Shown: one piece after another, positions 8,611 through 15,997 of the stretch
How the letters are laid out: the number at the start of each line of letters is the position of its first letter
Position numbering within the stretch: the stretch's first letter is position 1
Origin: UMGS1279 sp045536815
Lineage (GTDB): Bacteria > Bacillota > Clostridia > Oscillospirales > Acutalibacteraceae
Assembly: GCA_045536815.1 (NCBI GenBank)
Contig: JAZSOH010000025.1
Span: 62,001 to 126,000 of the forward strand
Direction of reading: 5' to 3'
Length of the DNA stretch: 64,000 nt
Program-made: the position numbers and the translations under genes
The notes under the pieces: generated by a model
Seen by the model: only the letters and a program-made list of their open reading frames with translations
Databases searched by the model: none
What the model was told of the DNA's origin: nothing

Positions 8611-8640
8611 AAAAAAACCTCACACCTATAAGGTGTGAGG
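8611..8640 (-). terminator. Terminator after coaBC
   Basis: Stem CCTCACACCT/AGGTGTGAGG with an ATA loop and seven T residues on the minus strand (8617-8611), starting 20 bases after the coaBC stop. Confidence 0.88.
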
Positions 8641-8659
8641 GCATTAAATAGTATTTAAG

Positions 8660-9859
8660 CTAAATGGTATCTATAAGTTTAATTATTCTGTCAAAAATTA
8701 TTTTGGCTGCATCATCTTTTGACATAAGAGGAAGCTCTTCAAAGCCTTTTTTTGTGATGATAGTAATAATATTTGTATTACCTGCAAAGCCTGAGCCTTC
8801 GTCTTTTAGAGAATTTGCGCAAATCATATCACAGTTTTTACTTGCAAGTTTTTTTGAAGAGTTTTCAATAACATTTTCTGTTTCCATTGAAAAACCGCAT
8901 ATAATTTGACCGACTTTTTTGTTTTCTCCGAGATACTTTAAAATATCCTTTGTTTTTATAAGTGCAAGGGACATACTATCCTCATGCTTTTTGATTTTTT
9001 CGTCTGAAATAAATGCAGGAGTATAATCTGAAACGGCGGCAGCCTTAACTATAATATCCATTTCTCCGCTTATTTTAGTAACTGCATTAAACATTTCTTC
9101 CGCGCTGGTAACAGGAACATCTTTAACAAAACGAGGGCAGGGAACAGTCATCCCACCGTGAACTAGGGTTACATCTGCGCCGCGAAGCATAGCGCATTTT
9201 GCAAGGGCGACACCCATTTTGCCGCTAGAATGGTTAGTAATAAATCTAACAGGGTCAAGCGCTTCCTTAGTTGCACCCGCAGTAACTAAAACCTTTTTGC
9301 CTAAAAGGTCTTTTTCCATAGCGATTTCTTTTAAAATATAGTCTAGTAAAACAGTTTCTTCGGGCATACGTCCGTCACCCATATCGCCATTTGCAAGCAT
9401 ACCACTGTCTGGGGTCACAATTTCATAACCAAAGCGTCTTAATTTTTCAATATTATCTTGAACGATAGGGTTATGGTACATATTATGATTCATAGCGGGG
9501 GAAATAATTTTCTTGCAAGGACAAGCCATAACGGTAGTTGTGAGCATATCATCGGCAATACCGTTTGCGATTTTCCCAATAACATTTGCACTGGCGGGTG
9601 CGATTAAAACTACATCGGCTTTTTTTGCAAGAGCAACATGTTCAACGCTAAATTCGAAATTTCGGTCAAAGGTGTCAATCAGACATTTGGTGCCTGTAAG
9701 AGATTCAAAGGTTATGGGGCTAATAAAATTAGTTGCGTTTTTGGTCATAAGTACGTGAACTTCTGCGCCAAGCTTTTTAAGAAAACGCGCAAGATTGGGT
9801 ATTTTGTAAGCGGCTATACTGCCGGTAACACCCAAAACAACTGTTTTATTTTTAAGCAC
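8660..9859 (-). CDS. coaBC: Bifunctional phosphopantothenoylcysteine decarboxylase / phosphopantothenate-cysteine ligase
   Basis: This protein carries out two consecutive steps of coenzyme A synthesis: CTP-dependent coupling of cysteine to 4'-phosphopantothenate, then FMN-dependent decarboxylation. The N-terminal CoaC flavodoxin-like half has VTGSIAAYK, the active-site SPAMN.NMY..P (about residue 131) and ANG..GDGRMPE. The CoaB half begins near KKVLVTAGATKE and has ITNHSSGKMG and AAVSDY. A frame from 9871 exists, but GTG at 9859 lies seven bases after AAGGTGGT and is preferred, giving 399 residues. It is transcribed away from the panT-like/coaX pair, so the locus holds three pantothenate-to-CoA functions. 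Confidence 0.95.
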   Translation of the reverse strand: MLKNKTVVLGVTGSIAAYKIPNLARFLKKLGAEVHVLMTKNATNFISPITFESLTGTKCLIDTFDRNFEFSVEHVALAKKADVVLIAPASANVIGKIANGIADDMLTTTVMACPCKKIISPAMNHNMYHNPIVQDNIEKLRRFGYEIVTPDSGMLANGDMGDGRMPEETVLLDYILKEIAMEKDLLGKKVLVTAGATKEALDPVRFITNHSSGKMGVALAKCAMLRGADVTLVHGGMTVPCPRFVKDVPVTSAEEMFNAVTKISGEMDIIVKAAAVSDYTPAFISDEKIKKHEDSMSLALIKTKDILKYLGENKKVGQIICGFSMETENVIENSSKKLASKNCDMICANSLKDEGSGFAGNTNIITIITKKGFEELPLMSKDDAAKIIFDRIIKLIDTI

Positions 9860-9963
9860 TTTTAAGACCACCTTTTTTAAGATTAAAACAAAATATTTAA
9901 AAACTATTTTGCTTATTATATCATATAAAAATTGAAAAATCTATAGATTTTTATATAAAAGTG

Positions 9964-9972
9964 TGTTATAAT
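9964..9972 (+). promoter_or_regulatory. Extended -10 promoter for the panT-like/coaX operon
   Basis: TGTTATAAT forms an extended -10 element. No good -35 hexamer lies at normal spacing, which is common for extended -10 promoters. The start would be near 9979. Confidence 0.55.
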
Positions 9973-9979
9973 GCCAAAG

Positions 9980-10048
9980 ATGGAAGATTGTTCCATGCCG
10001 AATTGCAAATATTCGAAAGAAATTTGACACGGTATGGCGTGGTTTTTT
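9980..10048 (+). promoter_or_regulatory. Candidate attenuator or riboswitch in the panT-like leader
   Basis: CCATGCC (9993-9999) can pair either with CGGTATGG (10030-10037) or with GGCGTGG (10036-10042), which is followed by six T residues and would act as a terminator. A smaller TGGAA/TTCCA hairpin (9981-9995) competes for the same 5' bases. I do not recognise a known riboswitch class. The arrangement suggests control by a CoA-pathway metabolite, which is inference. Confidence 0.45.
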
Positions 10049-10116
10049 GTCGTTTATGTATTAAATCCCGAATGGCAAAAATGCTTTAGGGAAGAATAAC
10101 ATTAGGAGGTTTTTCT

Positions 10117-10776
10117 ATGAGAAAAACAAAAACTTTAGAACTCGTACAAATTTCAATGTTTTCGGCAATCATTATGCTGCTTTCCTTTCTGCCTTATATT
10201 GGTTACATAAGGCTTCCTATAGGAATTCAAGCTACAACAATACATATCCCTGTTATTGTTGGTTCTTTACTTTTAGGTCCAAAGGTTGGCGGTATTTTGG
10301 GCGGTGTCTTTGGGCTAACAAGCTTTATCAATAATACAGTACAGCCGGGGCTTATCTCTTTTTGCTTTTCTCCTATTACCGCGTTATCTCTTGATATGGG
10401 GTGGAAGAGCGCTGCCCTAGCCCTTATAATTTGCTTTGTTCCACGTATTGTTTGTGGCATAGTTCCTTACTATGCTTTAAAAGGATTAGAAAAGCTTTTT
10501 GGTTCATCAAAAATTAAAGAAAAGATTTATATTTTAATTTCGGGTGTTTTAGGCTCTTTCACCAATACCTTACTTGTTATGGGTATGATTGTTTTATTCT
10601 TTGGTGATGCTTATTCGGAAAAAATGTCGGCGGCAAGCGGCGTATTAAAATCGGCGCTAACCCTTGCGATTGCAACTGTTACAACCAACGGCATTTTCGA
10701 GGCAGTTACAGCGGCTTTAATTGCAACTGCCGCAGTTTTGGCAATAAGAAAATCAAAACTTATCACCAAAAGGTAG
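10117..10776 (+). CDS. ECF transporter S component, probably for pantothenate (PanT-like)
   Basis: A 219-residue membrane protein with about six hydrophobic segments. It has the ECF S-component opening (an early Q.SMFSAII.LLSF helix) and the pattern HIPVIVGSLLLGPK.GGILG..FGL, seen in members of the folate/pantothenate/riboflavin group. S components bind one vitamin and share an energising module encoded elsewhere. It lies 11 bases before coaX and opposite coaBC, so pantothenate is the likely substrate; this comes from context, not from a binding-site motif. The ribosome binding site is AGGAGG. Its leader carries a possible attenuator. Confidence 0.82.
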   Translation: MRKTKTLELVQISMFSAIIMLLSFLPYIGYIRLPIGIQATTIHIPVIVGSLLLGPKVGGILGGVFGLTSFINNTVQPGLISFCFSPITALSLDMGWKSAALALIICFVPRIVCGIVPYYALKGLEKLFGSSKIKEKIYILISGVLGSFTNTLLVMGMIVLFFGDAYSEKMSAASGVLKSALTLAIATVTTNGIFEAVTAALIATAAVLAIRKSKLITKR

Positions 10777-10787
10777 GGTGAACTTAA

Positions 10788-11552
10788 ATGATTTTAGCTA
10801 TTGATATTGGCAACACAAATATAGTTATCGGCGGTTTTGAGGACAATAAGATTCTTTTTAGAGAAAGGGTTTCCACCAACCAAACTGCAACCGACCTTGA
10901 ATATTCTGTAACTGTCAAAACAGCGTTAGAGGTTCACGGCTATTCTAAGGAAGAGATTAAAGGCGCGGTGCTATCTTCAGTTGTGCCTTCGGTTACAAAC
11001 ACATTTAAAAGGGCCATAGAAAAATGTTTTGGTGTTAAGCCCTTGGTTGTTGGCCCAGGTGTTAAAAATGGGCTTAGCATTTTAATAGATAATCCAAAAC
11101 AGCTTGGAAGCGACCTTGTTGTAGATGCGGTTGCCGGTATAAATGAGTATCCAGTTCCGCTTATAATTGTTGATATGGGAACGGCTACAACCTTTTCGGT
11201 TATTGATAAAAAACGCAATTACATTGGCGGACTTATAACAACCGGTATGGCGGTTTCAACCGATGCGCTTATAAGTAGAACTGCTCAGTTGCCGCGTTTT
11301 TCGTTCGATTTGCCCGAAAGGGTAATAGGCAAAAACACTACCGACTGCCTTAAAAGTGGAATTATGTATGCTAATGCCGCAGGTATGGACGGAATTATTG
11401 AGCGAATAGAAGAAGAACTTGGTGAAGAGTGTACGGTTGTTGCTACGGGTGGTCTTGCAGGTCTTGTTACACCTCTTTGTAAGCGAAAAATTATTCTTGA
11501 CGACGACCTTCTTCTTAAAGGTCTTATGTTAATTTATAAAAAGAATATTTAA
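10788..11552 (+). CDS. coaX: Type III pantothenate kinase
   Basis: This enzyme phosphorylates pantothenate, the first step of coenzyme A synthesis; type III enzymes need a monovalent cation and are not inhibited by CoA. The ASKHA-fold signatures are clear: DIGNTN at residues 5-10, the substrate region around Q.GSDLVVDAVAG, DMGTATTFSVID near 130, and a C-terminal ATGGLA. The length of 254 residues is standard. It follows the putative pantothenate transporter gene by 11 bases and is presumably co-transcribed. The gene ends at a clear bidirectional terminator. Confidence 0.95.
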   Translation: MILAIDIGNTNIVIGGFEDNKILFRERVSTNQTATDLEYSVTVKTALEVHGYSKEEIKGAVLSSVVPSVTNTFKRAIEKCFGVKPLVVGPGVKNGLSILIDNPKQLGSDLVVDAVAGINEYPVPLIIVDMGTATTFSVIDKKRNYIGGLITTGMAVSTDALISRTAQLPRFSFDLPERVIGKNTTDCLKSGIMYANAAGMDGIIERIEEELGEECTVVATGGLAGLVTPLCKRKIILDDDLLLKGLMLIYKKNI

Positions 11553-11560
11553 AAACTTAA

Positions 11561-11586
11561 GCCGTGGGAAATTCCCACGGCTTTTT
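11561..11586. terminator. Terminator between coaX and malQ
   Basis: Stem GCCGTGGGAA/TTCCCACGGC with a T-run on the plus side. It overlaps the last codon of malQ, so the converging genes share it. Confidence 0.88.
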
Positions 11587-13057
11587 ATCGTTCATACAGT
11601 TTAGTAAGACTAAGAAGTTCATTTTTAATATCGCTATTTAGTGCGTCTTTTGTGAGTCTCCACTTCCAGTTTCTTCCGCCAAGTTCACCCGGTGTGTTAA
11701 TTCGGCCGAAGTCATCAAGACCTAAAAGGTCTTGCGGGGTAAGAATCGCGATGTCAGCTACGCTTGATAGAGCAGCCTTTATCATGGCTTTTAAAATATC
11801 CTCATCCCAAAAAACACCAAGATAGTGTCGTGCAAATTCTTTTTCTTGCTCGTTTAAGGATTTGATCCAACCAAGTGTTGTACTATTATCGTGAGTTCCT
11901 AGGTATACTATGCAGTTGTCCCTAAAATTGTGGGGGAGATAGGTGTTGTCGTACCCACCGTCGAAAGCAAATTGCAAAATCTTCATTCCCGGAAATCCTG
12001 TATTTTTTAAAAGTTCTTTAACCTCATTTGTCAGAAAACCAAGGTCTTCTGCTATTATCGGTAAATCATCGCCTAAACAGTTTTTAATTTCATTGAAAAA
12101 CTTCATATTAGGCCCTTTTTTCCAATGTCCGTTTTGTGCATTTTTATCCCCTAATGGAATAGCATAATACGATTCAAAACCGCGAAAATGGTCAATTCTT
12201 AGTATATCACACATTTTAAGGGTATGGGAAATTCTTTGTTTCCAAAAAGAAAATCCGTTTTGCTCCATAACATCCCATCTATAAAGCGGGTTGCCCCATA
12301 GTTGTCCATTTTCAGAAAATGCGTCCGGCGGACAACCTGCTACCAGGCTGGGATTTAGGTTTTCGTCAAGTAAAAATTCTTCTTTATTTGCCCAAACATC
12401 AGCGCTGTCAAAGGCGACATATATCGGTATATCGCCAATTATTTTAATAGCATTTTTATTAGCATAGTTTTTAAGAGCATACCACTGTTTGAAGAAAATA
12501 TATTGAACGAAGCGATGATAGTCAAGCTCTTCTTTATGATTTTTTTGTATTTTGCAAATTGCCGTTTCTTCTTTATATTTGAGAGAATCTTCCCATTTTG
12601 ACCACTCTAATCCGCCGTTTATATTTTTTATAGACATAAAAAGAGCAAAGTCTTCTAGCCAAGCTTGGTTTTCTTCTAAAAACCTAAAGTATTTTTCATC
12701 CTTTTTAAAACGCGTAAAGGCAATTCTCAAAGCCTTTTCCTTGGCAAAGGATACTTTGTCGTAATCAATAAAGTTATCACCAGCTTCAAAGTCGAGGTTT
12801 TTAATTTCCTCAGGTTTTAACAGATGTTCATCAACAAGCATTTCGAGGTCGATAAAAAGATAGTTTCCAGCATAAGAAGAAAAAGACTGATAGGGCGAAT
12901 TGCCGAAGGTTATGGGACCTAGGGGTAAAATTTGCCAGTACTTTTGTCCTGCACTAGTTAAAAAATCAATAAAGTTATATGCTTCTTTCCCTAGCGTACC
13001 AATACCGTATTTCGATGGTAAAGAGAAAACAGGAAGCAGTAAACCCGACGCTCTCAA
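11585..13057 (-). CDS. malQ: 4-alpha-glucanotransferase (amylomaltase)
   Basis: A GH77 enzyme that transfers alpha-1,4-glucan segments between maltodextrins, used in glycogen, starch and maltose breakdown. Signatures are LPLGP..FGNSPYQSFSSYAGN at the N-terminus (donor-site loop), GDIPIYVA.DSADVWA, the nucleophile region LRIDHFRGFE and the acid/base region IIAEDLGF, then the GTHDN.T motif. At 490 residues it has bacterial type-I length. The start is TTG at 13057, preceded by AAGGAGTG. It stands alone on the minus strand after a candidate small RNA with its own terminator. Confidence 0.95.
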   Translation of the reverse strand: MRASGLLLPVFSLPSKYGIGTLGKEAYNFIDFLTSAGQKYWQILPLGPITFGNSPYQSFSSYAGNYLFIDLEMLVDEHLLKPEEIKNLDFEAGDNFIDYDKVSFAKEKALRIAFTRFKKDEKYFRFLEENQAWLEDFALFMSIKNINGGLEWSKWEDSLKYKEETAICKIQKNHKEELDYHRFVQYIFFKQWYALKNYANKNAIKIIGDIPIYVAFDSADVWANKEEFLLDENLNPSLVAGCPPDAFSENGQLWGNPLYRWDVMEQNGFSFWKQRISHTLKMCDILRIDHFRGFESYYAIPLGDKNAQNGHWKKGPNMKFFNEIKNCLGDDLPIIAEDLGFLTNEVKELLKNTGFPGMKILQFAFDGGYDNTYLPHNFRDNCIVYLGTHDNSTTLGWIKSLNEQEKEFARHYLGVFWDEDILKAMIKAALSSVADIAILTPQDLLGLDDFGRINTPGELGGRNWKWRLTKDALNSDIKNELLSLTKLYER

Positions 13058-13119
13058 AAAATCACTCCTTTTTATTACTATTATTATTTATAACACCTTT
13101 TGGTATAAATAATTCAAAT

Positions 13120-13284
13120 AAAAAAACAAAATCGGGTGGAAAACCACCCGATTTCGGTCAGCTTTATAGGTTAAAATAAGTTAATTTTATTATTCCTATA
13201 AAGCCGACTTAATAAATAAACGGCAAAAGGAAAAATAGATAAATAACTTTTTAACCTAACAAACGCAAGCAAGTTTTTGCTGAC
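13120..13284 (-). ncRNA. Candidate structured small RNA, about 165 nt, before malQ
   Basis: The 314-base gap between malQ and the XRE regulator gene holds an ordered unit on the minus strand: promoter, expected start near 13284, two competing long stems, then a terminator. GTCAGC at 13284-13279 can pair with GCTGAC (13162-13157), and the segment 13258-13249 with 13176-13167 (ten pairs). Alternatively 13208-13195 pairs with 13170-13157 (14 pairs, one wobble). The two folds exclude each other. No frame of useful length with a ribosome binding site is seen. It could be a 6S-like RNA, a regulatory RNA or a malQ leader attenuator. Confidence 0.5.
13121..13154 (-). terminator. Terminator of the candidate small RNA
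   Basis: Stem AAATCGGGTGG/CCACCCGATTT (13129-13154) followed on the minus strand by a T-rich tract. It lies about 70 bases before malQ, so it either ends an independent RNA or controls malQ. Confidence 0.8.
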
Positions 13285-13290
13285 GATAGT

Positions 13291-13320
13291 ATTATTGTCT
13301 GATAAACTAATTATTTTCAA
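13291..13320 (-). promoter_or_regulatory. Promoter of the candidate small RNA
   Basis: On the minus strand TTGAAA (13320-13315) and AATAAT (13296-13291) are separated by 18 bases. The expected start coincides with the first base of the closing stem of the RNA. Confidence 0.5.
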
Positions 13321-13333
13321 GGAAAATTTTAAC

Positions 13334-13370
13334 AAAAATCCCTGCAAAGTTTCTTACTTTACAGGGATTT
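13334..13370 (-). terminator. Terminator after the XRE regulator gene
   Basis: Imperfect stem with AAATCCCTG/CAGGGATTT arms directly at the gene end, followed by a T-rich stretch on the minus strand. Confidence 0.8.
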
Positions 13371-13371
13371 T

Positions 13372-13965
13372 TTAATGTTTATATTTAATATTTGACCAAA
13401 GGTATATAATTATCTGGCTAGGAACTCCTAAAACGAAAATAAGCCAAAGGTTAGCGCCAAAAAGCAAAAATGTTATATAAATTGAGGCTAAAACCGACCA
13501 TAAAAGAAGAGAAATAATAAGGAAATTTCTTCTTTTGTTAAACCAAATTGAATTGAAAATAAGCCAAACAATGAACGAGACGGGAATAGCGTAGACGAAG
13601 GTTAGCCAATGAATAGTTGTGTTAGCAAGCGAGTCGGCGAACATATAACAAATGGTTGCAACAAGCCAAACAAGAAGCACAATCATACCGGTAATAAACC
13701 CGTGATTTCGAACTAGGCCTTTTTTGTGAATTTGCATCATTTTCTTTCTATCGTTACCCGACTCAACAAAATAATCTAGGGTGACATCAAAAATATCGCC
13801 GATTTTTTTTAGAACAATAACATCGGGAATAGATTCACCACGCTCCCACTTTGAAACTGCCTTATCGGAATAGTTCAGTTTTTCGGCAAGTTCAAGTTGG
13901 GTCATGCCTTTAGCTGTTCTAAGGTCGGTAATGTTTTTGGCAATTATATGTTTTAAATCTTCCAT
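13372..13965 (-). CDS. XRE-family transcriptional regulator with membrane domain
   Basis: Residues 6-60 form a helix-turn-helix of the Cro/CI type: NITDLR.AKGMTQLELAEKLNYSDKAVSKWERG, with a typical IPD...L..I...F.V.LD end. After a basic linker come about four hydrophobic segments, so the regulator is membrane-anchored. This architecture is common in Firmicutes and usually senses membrane or cell-wall conditions, but no ligand can be read here. The chosen start is ATG 13965 with GGAGTG upstream; a frame from 13983 has no ribosome binding site. It is transcribed away from the DegV gene, and the region between them carries clustered half-sites that it might bind. Confidence 0.88.
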   Translation of the reverse strand: MEDLKHIIAKNITDLRTAKGMTQLELAEKLNYSDKAVSKWERGESIPDVIVLKKIGDIFDVTLDYFVESGNDRKKMMQIHKKGLVRNHGFITGMIVLLVWLVATICYMFADSLANTTIHWLTFVYAIPVSFIVWLIFNSIWFNKRRNFLIISLLLWSVLASIYITFLLFGANLWLIFVLGVPSQIIIYLWSNIKYKH

Positions 13966-13999
13966 AATCACACTCCAAGCCAAAAATGTCTTTTATTGG

Positions 14000-14028
14000 A
14001 TTATAGCATATTATTAGAAATAAATCAA
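14000..14028 (-). promoter_or_regulatory. Sigma-A promoter of the XRE regulator gene
   Basis: On the minus strand TTGATT (14028-14023) and TATAAT (14005-14000) have a 17-base spacer. One GTAGAG half-site lies just upstream of the -35 element. Confidence 0.7.
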
Positions 14029-14030
14029 TA

Positions 14031-14111
14031 GTAGAGAGTAAAAAAGCCTTAAAACAAAGGAATTCTACTCATTGTTCTACTGATGGTAGAGAAGCAAAAT
14101 TACGACTCTAC
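14031..14111. promoter_or_regulatory. Cluster of five GTAGAG/(T/C)TCTAC half-sites, possible operator
   Basis: Hexamers occur at 14031-14036 (GTAGAG), 14063-14068 and 14075-14080 (TTCTAC), 14086-14091 (GTAGAG) and 14106-14111 (CTCTAC). Those at 14075 and 14086 form an inverted pair. The cluster lies between two divergent promoters, as expected of an operator for the XRE protein. Confidence 0.45.
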
Positions 14112-14153
14112 TGCACGTTTTTTTATGGTTTAGTTTAAAAACTTTGAAGTAGG

Positions 14154-14182
14154 TTGATAATAGTAAAGACCAGATTTATAAT
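14154..14182 (+). promoter_or_regulatory. Sigma-A promoter of the DegV gene
   Basis: TTGATA and TATAAT are separated by 17 bases; the start codon at 14213 lies about 24 bases after the predicted start of transcription. Confidence 0.75.
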
Positions 14183-14212
14183 GTGAACATAATATTTTTT
14201 GGAGGCGTAAAA

Positions 14213-15079
14213 ATGAGTAAATACATTATTTATACCGATTCGGCATGTGATATTGATACAAACACATTAAATAAATGGGGAGTAAAATATATTGAGCTTT
14301 CCTTTGTGTTTGATGGTGAAGAAAAAAGTTATCTCAACTATGAGTTAGATACAAAGATTTTTTATGATAAAATGCGTAATGGCGCCGTTGCAAAAACTTC
14401 GGCAGTTAATGTAGATACTTTTAAGGTTGCGTTTAAAGAGGAACTTGAAAAGGGCAATGACATATTATATTTAGGATTTTCAAGTGGACTTAGCGGAACA
14501 TATAACGCTTCTCGAATTGCGGCTGAAGAATTAATGGAAGATTATCCCGACAGGAAGATTGTAACTGTTGATACACTTTGCGCTTCAGCAGGATTTGGTA
14601 TGTTGCTGTTTTTAACTGTTGAAGAAAAAAATAAGGGAGCCGATATTTTTGCTGCTGCCAAGTTTGCCGAAGAAACAAAGCTAAGTATATGTCACTGGTT
14701 TACTGTTGACGACCTTGTATATTTAAAGCGTGGCGGCCGTATTAGTTCAGCTACCGCTTTGGTGGGCGGAATTTTGGGTATTAAACCGGTTCTTCATATG
14801 GATAATGAAGGTCATCTTGTTAATGTTTCTAAGGTTAGGGGAAGAAAGGCAGCTATAAAGGCATTGGCAGATAAGATTGGAGAACTAGCGATTGATTCAA
14901 ACGAAGGACCAATATTTCTTTGTCATGCCGACTGTGATAATGATGTTGAGTATCTCAAAAAGCTTATTTTCGAAACCTACGGTGTGAGGGTTGGTATCAT
15001 TGCTGATATCGGTCCTGTTATCGGCGCTCATTCAGGCCCCGGTACAATTGCGGTCTTTTTTAGGGGAAAGGAAAGATGA
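14213..15079 (+). CDS. DegV family fatty-acid-binding protein
   Basis: DegV proteins bind a long-chain fatty acid; many are FakB subunits that present fatty acids to the kinase FakA for phosphorylation and phospholipid synthesis. The N-terminus YTDSACD, SSGLSGTYNAS near residue 93, and LKRGGRIS...ALVGGILGIKP near 170-190 are the family signatures. The start is ATG 14213 after GGAGGCG; a frame ten codons longer lacks a ribosome binding site. The length is 288 residues. No fakA is visible in the window. The hemolysin III-family gene follows after six bases, so the two are likely co-transcribed. Confidence 0.92.
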   Translation: MSKYIIYTDSACDIDTNTLNKWGVKYIELSFVFDGEEKSYLNYELDTKIFYDKMRNGAVAKTSAVNVDTFKVAFKEELEKGNDILYLGFSSGLSGTYNASRIAAEELMEDYPDRKIVTVDTLCASAGFGMLLFLTVEEKNKGADIFAAAKFAEETKLSICHWFTVDDLVYLKRGGRISSATALVGGILGIKPVLHMDNEGHLVNVSKVRGRKAAIKALADKIGELAIDSNEGPIFLCHADCDNDVEYLKKLIFETYGVRVGIIADIGPVIGAHSGPGTIAVFFRGKER

Positions 15080-15085
15080 TAACCT

Positions 15086-15757
15086 TTGCAAAGAATTAAA
15101 CTATCCGACAGAAAACTGCCGAGATACACAAAAGGCGAAGAAATTTTTAATATGGTAACCCATATTGTCGGCGGCGGTTTTGGCGTTATTGCTTTAGTAG
15201 TTTCGGTCTTAATATCTGCTGGTAAATGCGATGTATGGGGAATTGTTGGTAGCGCAATTTACGGTATTTCACTTATAACGCTTTATACAATGTCAAGTAT
15301 TTATCACGGGCTTAAAAGCGGTACCGCCAAAAAGGTTATGCAAATAATGGACCATTGTACAATATTTTTTCTTATAGCTGGAACCTACACACCGATTTTA
15401 CTTACGGCGATTAGACGAGTATCTGCTACATGTGCTTGGTCAATTTTTGCAATTGTTTGGGGCTTTGCGGCTCTTGGGATTGTGTTTAATGCGATTGACC
15501 TTAAAAGGTATTCAAAGTTTTCGATGGTTTGTTATATCGGTATGGGTTGGTGTATAGTACTTGCCGCTAAGGTAGCTATCAGGGCTATACCTTTTTGGGG
15601 TCTTATTTATCTTCTTTTAGGAGGTATTTCTTATACTGTTGGTGCAGTTTTTTATGGCTTTGGTGTTAAGCATAGGTATATACATTCGGTGTTTCATATT
15701 TTTGTTGTAATTGGTAGCATATTGCAGTTTTTTAGCATTGCACTTTATATTTTATAA
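15086..15757 (+). CDS. Hemolysin III / PAQR family membrane protein
   Basis: A 223-residue protein with seven hydrophobic segments. Family signatures are an early EE.FN..TH..G.G..., SS.YH (SSIYHG near residue 75), MDH..IF.LIAGTYTP near 91-105, and a C-terminal HS.FHIFV. The conserved histidines and aspartate form a zinc site in PAQR proteins. Despite the family name, most bacterial members are not known toxins and may act in membrane lipid homeostasis. The start is TTG at 15086, six bases after the DegV stop, with a purine-rich GGAAAGGAAAG further upstream. A GC-rich terminator follows. Confidence 0.9.
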   Translation: MQRIKLSDRKLPRYTKGEEIFNMVTHIVGGGFGVIALVVSVLISAGKCDVWGIVGSAIYGISLITLYTMSSIYHGLKSGTAKKVMQIMDHCTIFFLIAGTYTPILLTAIRRVSATCAWSIFAIVWGFAALGIVFNAIDLKRYSKFSMVCYIGMGWCIVLAAKVAIRAIPFWGLIYLLLGGISYTVGAVFYGFGVKHRYIHSVFHIFVVIGSILQFFSIALYIL

Positions 15758-15760
15758 TTT

Positions 15761-15780
15761 GCGCCCTACGGGGCGCTTTT
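15761..15780 (+). terminator. Terminator after the hemolysin III-family gene
   Basis: Short GC-rich hairpin GCGCCCTACGGGGCGC followed by TTTT. Confidence 0.8.
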
Positions 15781-15865
15781 CATTTTGCAAATTACACAAT
15801 TTTATGCAAAAAGCGTTGATATTTTTAATTTTATTATAGAAAAGAGTATTTTAAGTTTAATTTTA

Positions 15866-15894
15866 TTGACAAGAAAAGGGATTTATGATATAAT
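15866..15894 (+). promoter_or_regulatory. Perfect consensus sigma-A promoter of guaB
   Basis: TTGACA and TATAAT with a 17-base spacer. The transcript would carry a leader of about 95 bases with two U-rich stretches; I could not match it to a purine riboswitch. Confidence 0.9.
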
Positions 15895-15997
15895 TTCTAA
15901 AATAAATTAGTGTATTTTTATACATAAAACTACTGTATTTTGTGCTTTTTTTGCTCAGGGTGCGGTTTTTTTGTAAAAAAATTGGAGGAATTTTAAA

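Noticed and set aside
15895..15997. Purine riboswitch in the guaB leader
   Set aside because: I looked for the three-way-junction core sequences and loop pairs and found none; the leader is mostly A/T.
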